Positions 58,448 through 64,000 of a stretch of 64,000 bases of DNA are shown one piece after another; positions within the stretch are counted from its first letter, which is position 1; every line of letters begins with the position of its first letter. The notes beneath the pieces were generated by a model that was not told the origin of the DNA, ran no database searches, and was given only the letters and a program-made list of their open reading frames with translations. The translations under genes were made by a program, and so were the position numbers. The DNA lies in NCBI GenBank assembly GCA_030374765.1, contig JARGXX010000105.1:434001-498000 (forward strand), written 5' to 3'. The DNA comes from Agarophyton chilense (taxonomy: Eukaryota; Rhodophyta; Florideophyceae; Gracilariales; Gracilariaceae).

Positions 58448-59887
58448 TTATAGCTCGTCGGCGTGCGGCGGCAGCGTTTCGTCGTGAAGCAGCGACGCGG
58501 TCGACGGCGCGCGACGCACCACCGGCGGCGACGATAGACGTCCCAGCGTCACCAGCCCGGAGCCGTGGTACGCGTGCGGCGCGCCGCTGGCGAAGCGCGA
58601 GCCATCGGCGCTCACGTCCACGCTCCACGCAAAGTGGTTGGTGTGCGCGGCGTGCTCGGCGGGGGGATGCAGCGTATGCGCCAGTTCCCACACTGCGGCG
58701 GCGCGCGCGCCGGGGCGCCGATGGTACACAAAGGCCAGTCCGTGGTCCACGCGCGCTGCGGCGTTTGCGCCGGGCGCGCCCACAATGAGCGTGCGCGCGT
58801 CGGCGGTCATGGCCAGTGATGCGCCAAAGTTATCCTCGTGGCGCGCGTGCTCGGCGTTGATCTCGTGCGTGAAGCGGAACGGCGTGGAGGCGTTCTGTCT
58901 GCCAAACACGTACACGGCGCCGGTGTATTGGTGTTCGCCGTCGGCGCCGACGACGATGTGACGTGCGTGCGCGTCCATGGCGACGCGGTAACCGAAGAAG
59001 GCGCGCGGCTGCGGCTTGGGCGACAGCAGACGTTGCGAAAGCGTCCAGGGGTGCGCGCGTGCGGGACGTGTGAACACGTACACGGCGCCGCTCTCGTGCA
59101 GGTAGCCAATGCTGCTGGCGGCCAGCACGGTGCCGTCGGCGTTGAGACACACACTGGAGCCGAAGTTGTTGCGGATGCGGATGCCGCGCGGCCCGGCGGA
59201 GTTTGTATAGTCGGGTGCGGCGAGTCGCGACGCCAGTGTACACTCGTGACCGGCGCGACCGCAGTCGAACAGAAGAACCTCGCCGTCGTTAGCCTTGCGG
59301 CCGCGCGCGCTAGCGGCCACGACGGCGCCGTCAGCGCTCGCCGCCAGCGCCCAGCCGAAAGCGTCGCCCACGCGCGCATCGGGAGCGTCCAAACGCGCCA
59401 GCTGCCGCCACCGTCGCGACTGCGCGTCCGACAGGTCGAACACAAACACCGCGCCGCGCTGCGTGTCATGTCCCGGCGCGCCCACCAGCACCACTCTTCC
59501 GTCGCGTCGCAGCGCACACGAGAAGCCCAGCGCGCTGCCGCGTGCCTGCACTCGCAGTGTACGCGGCGCGCGCAACTCGGCGCGTTGTGTGTCGTTTGTG
59601 CTCAATTGGATGCGCGTCCAGTGTGTGGCTTGGTCGCCCGGCGCCACGCGCTGATTGTAGATGAACAGCGCGCCGCGGTGCGCGTCGTGCGCGCTGGCGC
59701 CTACGCCTATGCGCGTGCCGTCCGCGCTCACGCACGTGCTTTCTCCGAAGCGAGGCGCTGCCGTCGTGCTGCGCGCGTCGCGCGGCGGTCGCACCACCAC
59801 GTGCGCCCGCGCGGCCGTTGTCAGCAGCGCCAGCGCCAGCGCCAGCGCCAGCGCCGCCAGCAGTAGGGATGGAACAGTGCGGCGCAT
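58448..59887 (-). CDS. Secreted beta-propeller protein with FG-GAP/integrin-alpha-like repeats
   Basis: Intronless protein of 479 residues from the ATG at 59887, which opens with a textbook signal peptide (RRTVPSLLLAALALALALAL then ARAHV). Six to seven blade-like repeats follow, each with a pattern like FG-x-S-x-(A/V)-x(2)-A-D-G followed by (V/I)-G-A-x-G-x(4)-G-A-V-(F/Y)-V-F (for example LVGAPGHDTQRGAVFVFDLS, FGWALAASADGAVVAASARG, FGYRVAMDAHARHIVVGADG, ASLAMTADARTLIVGAPGAN). This is the FG-GAP propeller fold, usually involved in adhesion or ligand binding and binding calcium in integrins. There is no C-terminal membrane anchor, so the protein is likely secreted or cell-wall-associated. The frame runs further upstream, but that part is an arginine/cysteine-rich readthrough of a microsatellite. 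Confidence 0.8.
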   Translation of the reverse strand: MRRTVPSLLLAALALALALALLTTAARAHVVVRPPRDARSTTAAPRFGESTCVSADGTRIGVGASAHDAHRGALFIYNQRVAPGDQATHWTRIQLSTNDTQRAELRAPRTLRVQARGSALGFSCALRRDGRVVLVGAPGHDTQRGAVFVFDLSDAQSRRWRQLARLDAPDARVGDAFGWALAASADGAVVAASARGRKANDGEVLLFDCGRAGHECTLASRLAAPDYTNSAGPRGIRIRNNFGSSVCLNADGTVLAASSIGYLHESGAVYVFTRPARAHPWTLSQRLLSPKPQPRAFFGYRVAMDAHARHIVVGADGEHQYTGAVYVFGRQNASTPFRFTHEINAEHARHEDNFGASLAMTADARTLIVGAPGANAAARVDHGLAFVYHRRPGARAAAVWELAHTLHPPAEHAAHTNHFAWSVDVSADGSRFASGAPHAYHGSGLVTLGRLSSPPVVRRAPSTASLLHDETLPPHADEL

Positions 59888-59898
59888 GGCAGTACTAT

Positions 59899-59917
59899 GA
59901 CGACGACGACGACGACG

Positions 59918-59948
<31 letters not shown>

Positions 59949-59958
59949 TGACAATGAA
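59899..59958. repeat. (GAC)n / (GACAAC)n microsatellite
   Basis: Eight perfect GAC copies (59899-59922) followed by alternating GACAAC units with some degeneration. It lies directly upstream of the FG-GAP gene, probably in its 5' UTR on the minus strand. Confidence 0.9.
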
Positions 59959-60639
59959 GGCAAAGGTGAAGGCGAAAGGGGGCAGCGGCGCATGGCGCCG
60001 CCATTGAATTCGAAGCGCATCGCTTGCGATTGGGAGAAGCGAGACGCTTGCGAATGGAGGAAGCGCCACGCCCGCGAAGCGAAAGCGCGAGGCGCAGCGC
60101 TTTCGTTTCGCTCCGTGTCCGTTGGATGTGACTCCAGAGTCTGGAAACGTCGGCGCCTAATTGGCGCGCCGCAATACGAATTGGCGCTCGCAATTGGCGC
60201 CGCCACACCCGCTGCGACAAGGCGCCCGTCACCAATGCGCAGCAGCTGGCGGTGTGTCGCGCAACCCGGCGCGCAGCACACTCCTTCCCTTCGCCGCACT
60301 TCGTCGCGTAGCGCTTGATTGCCCCTCGCCGTTCCTCTTCGCCGCAGCCCCCCCCATCGCTCGCGCGCCCATTTGCTTCTTCCGCGTCGTTTTGCTCGCG
60401 TTTGCGCGCCCTCCCTCACCTCCCATCGCCCCCATCCCCCCCGTCGCTCCCCGTTGTCCCCGTCGCCGCTGCCGCTGCTGCCGCTGCTGCCGCTGCTGCC
60501 GCCGCTCCCACCCGCCCCTCCACGCCACTGCAAACTCGCTACACCCGCTGCTGCTGCTCCAGCATACGCCGCCCCTCCACCTTTCTCTCTCTCGCTCCCC
60601 AGCCACCCCTTCGCCCGCTGTCTTCTTCCCAATCCGCAA
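59959..60639. promoter_or_regulatory. Divergent promoter region between FG-GAP and UBE2G genes
   Basis: About 680 bases. The left part has many AGCG/GCGAAG words (related to the 13-base repeat at 48.4 kb), the right part is C-rich on the plus strand with a CTGCCGCTG repeat (60465-60505), like the leaders of other plus-strand genes here. Confidence 0.5.
60465..60505 (+). repeat. CCGCTGCTG-type triplet repeat in the UBE2G leader
   Basis: Imperfect repetition of CCGCTGCTG (three copies of a nine-base unit plus partial copies), in the 5' leader of the UBE2G gene. Confidence 0.8.
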
Positions 60640-61401
60640 ATGGCTTCCAACAGCCAGGCCGCCATGCTCCTCATGCGTCAGCTCAAAGGTACTGCATCTC
60701 CCACTCGCCCGTGCGTCCAGCCCCCACCTGTCCTCGACCTAACTCCCCCGTGTGCCTTTGCTCTCCTTCCCCATTCCTCTTGCCTGCGCGTTCAGAACTT
60801 AACAAGAACATCGACTCCGGCTTCTCCGCGGGACTCGTGGACGATTCCAACCCTTTTGAATGGCAAGTCATCCTCAACGGACCCCCAGACACCTTGTAGT
60901 AAGTTCAACAACCTCCCCTCCCGTTGCTTTCCACCCCGACGTCCTAACCCCAGTCGCTTTAAAAAGTGAGGGTGGTCTATTCAAGGCAAAGCTCTCTTTC
61001 CCTCCAGATTACCCCTACATGCCGCCCACAATGCGCTTCATATCCGACATGTGGCACCCGAACAGTAAGTCGCCCCTTCCTGCCTGCCCTGTCGCCCCCG
61101 TTTCTCTCCTAACTCCGCCACCACCTTTTTCCAACCATGTCTAGTCTACAAGGATGGCAGAGTCTGCATTTCCATATTGCACGCCCCTGGTTCCGATCCC
61201 AACCAATACGAAAACGCTTCGGAAAGATGGCTTCCGGTCCATACAGTCGAGTCCATCCTCGTTTCCGTCATTTCTATGCTTTCGTGTCCCAACGACGAAA
61301 GTGCCGCCAATCTTGACGCCGCCAAGGAATGGAGAGACACTCCAGAAATATTCAAGAAGAAAGTGCGCGAAACAGTAAGACGTGCCCAAGAGGACCTGTG
61401 A
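60640..61401 (+). CDS. UBE2G1: Ubiquitin-conjugating enzyme E2 G (UBE2G/UBC7), four exons
   Basis: join(60640..60688, 60796..60898, 60967..61064, 61145..61401) gives 168 residues, the normal length. Exon 1 [16 protein letters not shown]; exon 2 [20 protein letters not shown] to PPDTL; exon 3 [20 protein letters not shown] with MWHPN; exon 4 begins [19 protein letters not shown] with the catalytic Cys91 and the acidic-loop insertion that marks the UBC7 group ([13 protein letters not shown]). Introns of 107, 68 and 80 nt have GT-AG borders; the second acceptor (TTTAAAAAG) is unusually purine-rich. UBC7 enzymes build Lys48 chains in ER-associated degradation, with Doa10/MARCH6 among the partner ligases (present at 14.3 kb). 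The gene faces RNF113 tail to tail. Confidence 0.96.
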
Positions 61402-61768
61402 CTTCATCGCCTTGGTGCCCACCGCTCTGTCCACCCCCACTCATCGCCTTTGCGCGTCACCACTGTTCCTTGCATGCGTCCCACCCCTGTGCTTCGAACA
61501 GAGGACATCCGTCTACGCAGGGAAGCATGTCTGCGCCGCTTTGTGCGCCGCTTGAAGTCCCACTGTACTTGTGCCGTCTCAACACTCGAATCTAGTTATC
61601 TTGGGCTCGTCTTAACTTGGATAAACGTAGATGTGCCACAAATATGCCGCGAAAAAAAACCTTTACATGGTTCAAACGCCTACCCGCCGGCCTTTTATCC
61701 TCTTCTTTTTCCAGTAGATACATCTAAAGCTCACCTCTAAAGCGATCACAGTCTTCCTTTACGTACTG
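61402..61768. other. Convergent 3' spacer between UBE2G and RNF113 genes
   Basis: About 370 bases between facing stop codons; AT-richer than the surrounding genes and without recognisable features. Confidence 0.5.
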
Positions 61769-62515
61769 CTACGCACTGTGCTTTAGTTGCAGCTTGGCCA
61801 TTAACTTGGGTGCAGGGTTCAATGTGTCTCGCAATTGCTTCTTGCATATGGCACACGTCGCGTCTTTTTCCATTCGAGAAAGCGCGCATTCCTCACAAAA
61901 GTAGTGTTCACAAAGAGTCATTATTGGTGATTTGAACTCCTCGCGACACAGAAAGCATGCGAAAGGGAGCCCGTCTTTATCATACTCTTCTTTCCGCTCA
62001 CTCGCGTCCACGCCGTCTGCGCTCTCTCCCCGCAGCAGCGCGTCACGCTTCTTTTTCTCCTTCTCAGCCCAGTCTCTCTCCAACTGCCACCCAGCCTTGT
62101 AGTCACTTCGATCGTGCAAAAACTTGCAAGAGTCCCCAAATCCACAATACCCCGTCTCCTTGTAGTCCTTGCACACGTCTGGCTGGTAGTCTACACGCAC
62201 GGAAGTTCGCAGATGAGCGGGTGCTTTCATAGGACCAAAGGGCTTTTTCGATGATCTGCTGCACGATGCCACATCTCCCCCGAGGTCGGTTCTTTCTGCC
62301 GTGGCATCGTGCGATACTACTTTTTCAATGTTTGCTGAAAACTGCTCCCTGTGCCAGCCTGTTTTGCTCTTTCTTCGCGGTTCTCGTGTCTTGGGTTGGA
62401 CGAGCTTCACCCTGTCGTCGCTTTCGTTTTCTCCCTCTTGTTCGCGCCCGGGAGCTCGGTGTCTCTTTCGCGTTCTTCCGGACCCCGAGGGCTTTCGCTT
62501 TTTGAAAATGCTCAT
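61769..62515 (-). CDS. RNF113: RNF113/CWC24, spliceosomal C3H1 + RING protein
   Basis: Intronless protein of 248 residues from the ATG at 62515. A basic N-terminus (MSIFKKRKPSGSGRTRKR) matches the FFKKP-type start of the family. The C3H1 finger uses Cys115, Cys124, Cys130 and His134 in CKDYKETGYCGFGDSCKFLH, nearly identical across eukaryotes, and is followed by DRSDYKAGWQLERDW. A C3HC4 RING uses Cys187, Cys190, Cys202, His204, Cys207, Cys210, Cys221 and Cys224. The KAPAHLRTSVRVDYQPDVCK linker is also conserved. CWC24/RNF113 acts at spliceosome activation, covering the 5' splice site, and can act as a ubiquitin ligase in DNA-damage signalling. The frame is open further upstream, with ATGs at 62737 and 62566, but those residues lack similarity. 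The presence of a complete splicing factor agrees with the intron-containing genes of the window. Confidence 0.94.
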   Translation of the reverse strand: MSIFKKRKPSGSGRTRKRHRAPGREQEGENESDDRVKLVQPKTREPRRKSKTGWHREQFSANIEKVVSHDATAERTDLGGDVASCSRSSKKPFGPMKAPAHLRTSVRVDYQPDVCKDYKETGYCGFGDSCKFLHDRSDYKAGWQLERDWAEKEKKKRDALLRGESADGVDASERKEEYDKDGLPFACFLCREEFKSPIMTLCEHYFCEECALSRMEKDATCAICKKQLRDTLNPAPKLMAKLQLKHSA

Positions 62516-63757
62516 CTCAGGCTTATCTAACATCTCTTCCTTTCCGTGCGAACGGTCCCCCGTCATTTCTGGGGAAACCGAAGTGATTGTAACAGCAGTT
62601 TTGCTGAGCGCCTGTTGAGCAACTACGACGGAGCTTGATTGTGTGCTCTTCGAAAAGCTTCGGTAACATGCATGAGAAGGGAAAGAGCAGTGCTCGACAA
62701 ATTGCAAACTTGTACAATTGGTGCAAGGGGATTTCATCGTCCTACAGTACAGTGGCAGAATTTTAACGCTTTTTTGGGACACCACCCATCAAATTGAGCT
62801 GCGCTTTCGATCGTTGACCGGCCTTTTGCATCCTCAACAATAAGGAGAACTTCCAACTTCATTACGATCAAAGGATATGCTACACCCGTCACTCAAAAGT
62901 GACGAATCGCATCCGCGAACGTGTTCTAAGCTCTTTGAAAAAAGCATCTTTGCTTTCCATGTGTTGGTATTCAACTCAAAAACTGCAAAACGATTCTGAC
63001 AAGATCTCTTCCATTCAAAGGATTAGAGTGCTTGTTCACAGCACCAGCACCTGGTCAGCTAGAGAACAAATCGTTCATCTCTAACTTTTATTCATATTCT
63101 CCCTGTCCAATCCTCTACTTCTGTAGACAAGTGATTTTCACGTCCGAGCCAGTTCTTTCCGAGCCGTTTGCTTTGGTATATCAGTTTTCTTTAAAGCCCT
63201 TTGTACCTTCACATAGCGCAAGGCGGCATGCCATATCTCAAAGTAGATCTTTCTCAAAAAGACTAGCCAGAAGATATCGAAGGCCATTTGTTTGGTTCAG
63301 CGATTCGCTGGCTCGTTTCTCGCGTGAGCTCATCTCCTCTTGCAACGGTTCAGAACAGATTCGCAAGAAGAACAATTGATTGATACAGAACTAGGAACCT
63401 TCATTCATACCCTTCGTGGAAACTGGTTAGTGAGAATGGAGACCTAGAAGCATTCTTCCTGATATTTAATAGATCTATGTGTAGTGACCTTTCTTGAACC
63501 GCGCTTGTCGAATCGCGCCTCCTACACTTCCATTATCTTCAGCGATTTCCTTTTTATAAGGTTGTTAACATTGTCTTCCTGTGGGGAGTGACTTGAGGAG
63601 CCCGTCCCAACGACAAACATGTTTCCCGCAACAATATCCAATGTGATGCGCATCGCATGCTTTCCGCAGCCTGATAACAAAATGCTCGCATTGGCGTAAC
63701 AGAATGCTCAGATATAATGCAACTACGAACAGTTGTAGTTGTTTTTGTTTAGACAAG
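62516..63757. other. Gene-poor stretch near the right edge
   Basis: About 1.2 kb. The frame at 63032-63379 (115 codons, not from an ATG verified as a start) shows no family resemblance. It should contain the RNF113 promoter. Confidence 0.45.
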
Positions 63758-64000
63758 TCAAAGCTTTCTTGACCTCAAAGTTTTCTTGACCTTGCTTATT
63801 TCAATATCTGATTCTCGAATTCTCCAACACTGATTTGCTACAAAATAACATTTGTCTTGAGAAAGAAGGAAAACTTTGTCACTAGTGTTTTCATCAGTAG
63901 GCCCAAAGACTTCAGTAGCGTACAAGAAACTGTGCTGATATTGCAAGATAGAATCACATTGCAATGGCGACCATGATAAAAATTGAGTTCGCAAGGAATT
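63758..64000 (-). CDS. Possible 3' end of a gene running off the right edge
   Basis: An open frame of at least 78 codons enters from the right edge and stops at 63758-63760. It reads FLSWSPLQCDSILQYQHSFL and then FGPTDENTSDKVFLLSQDKC, ending in a basic KVKKTLRSRK. The internal residues are balanced in composition, unlike the surrounding short frames, but I recognise no family. It could be the last exon of a minus-strand gene or chance. Confidence 0.25.
   Translation of the reverse strand, partial: NSLRTQFLSWSPLQCDSILQYQHSFLYATEVFGPTDENTSDKVFLLSQDKCYFVANQCWRIRESDIEISKVKKTLRSRKL

Noticed and set aside
59888-60235. 116-residue upstream extension of the FG-GAP protein
   Set aside because: It is Arg/Cys readthrough of the GAC microsatellite, and a perfect signal peptide starts at the ATG at 59887.

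Overview
This is a nuclear window from a eukaryote, most likely a red alga (Rhodophyta). The evidence for a eukaryote is spliceosomal introns with GT-AG borders and CTRAY-type branch points, and genes for SEC31, Doa10/MARCH6, RAB1, SKP1, HUS1, SPO11 and RNF113. The evidence for a plastid-bearing, intron-poor lineage is a transit-peptide-bearing ribosome recycling factor, a ferredoxin-like plastid protein, a DNA-binding helicase-associated (HA) repeat protein of the kind common in red algae and diatoms, compact genes, and only 19 introns (2 recognised microexons between them) in 7 of about 30 genes. The red algal assignment is an inference; no diagnostic phycobilisome gene is present. Overall base composition is moderate, with strongly GC-rich islands at about 1.75-2.5, 20.4-26.5, 48.2-49 and 56.2-60.6 kb.

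Layout. 0-6.7 kb: N-terminal part of a divergent ubiquitin protease running off the left edge, triosephosphate isomerase, an 8-oxoguanine deaminase-type amidohydrolase and enolase. 7.6-17.7 kb: RAB1 GTPase (with an inferred 2-nt exon), HUS1 checkpoint clamp subunit, SKP1, an anion:cation symporter and the Doa10/MARCH6 ERAD ligase. 17.7-21.6 kb: a 3.9 kb stretch in which no gene could be recognised. 21.6-27.1 kb: HA-repeat protein with polyglutamine tail, C2H2 zinc-finger protein, SWIM-RING ligase and a ferredoxin/zinc-ribbon fusion. 28-36 kb: ABC1 (UbiB-type) atypical kinase of five exons including a 15-nt exon, fatty-acid-hydroxylase-superfamily membrane enzyme, class B DnaJ, DNA polymerase iota-like Y-family polymerase. 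36.7-50.9 kb: SEC31, plastid ribosome recycling factor, an 810-residue orphan, truncated group-II globin, a small plastid-like membrane protein, a rhomboid pseudoprotease and an orphan membrane protein. 53-62.5 kb: BolA, SPO11 (five exons), a coiled-coil orphan, a low-complexity ORF, a secreted beta-propeller (FG-GAP-like) protein, the E2 enzyme UBE2G/UBC7 and the spliceosomal/ubiquitin factor RNF113/CWC24.

The genes are housekeeping genes and do not form an operon-like system. A ubiquitin theme recurs by chance or loosely: deubiquitinase, SKP1, Doa10 and its cognate-type E2 UBC7 (both ERAD), SWIM-RING, RNF113. Most of the novelty lies in gene structure (microexons, an intron that stays in frame, an alternative leader on enolase), in the ferredoxin-zinc ribbon fusion, and in the inactive rhomboid. 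No viral element, transposon, CRISPR, rRNA or tRNA was recognised by eye.
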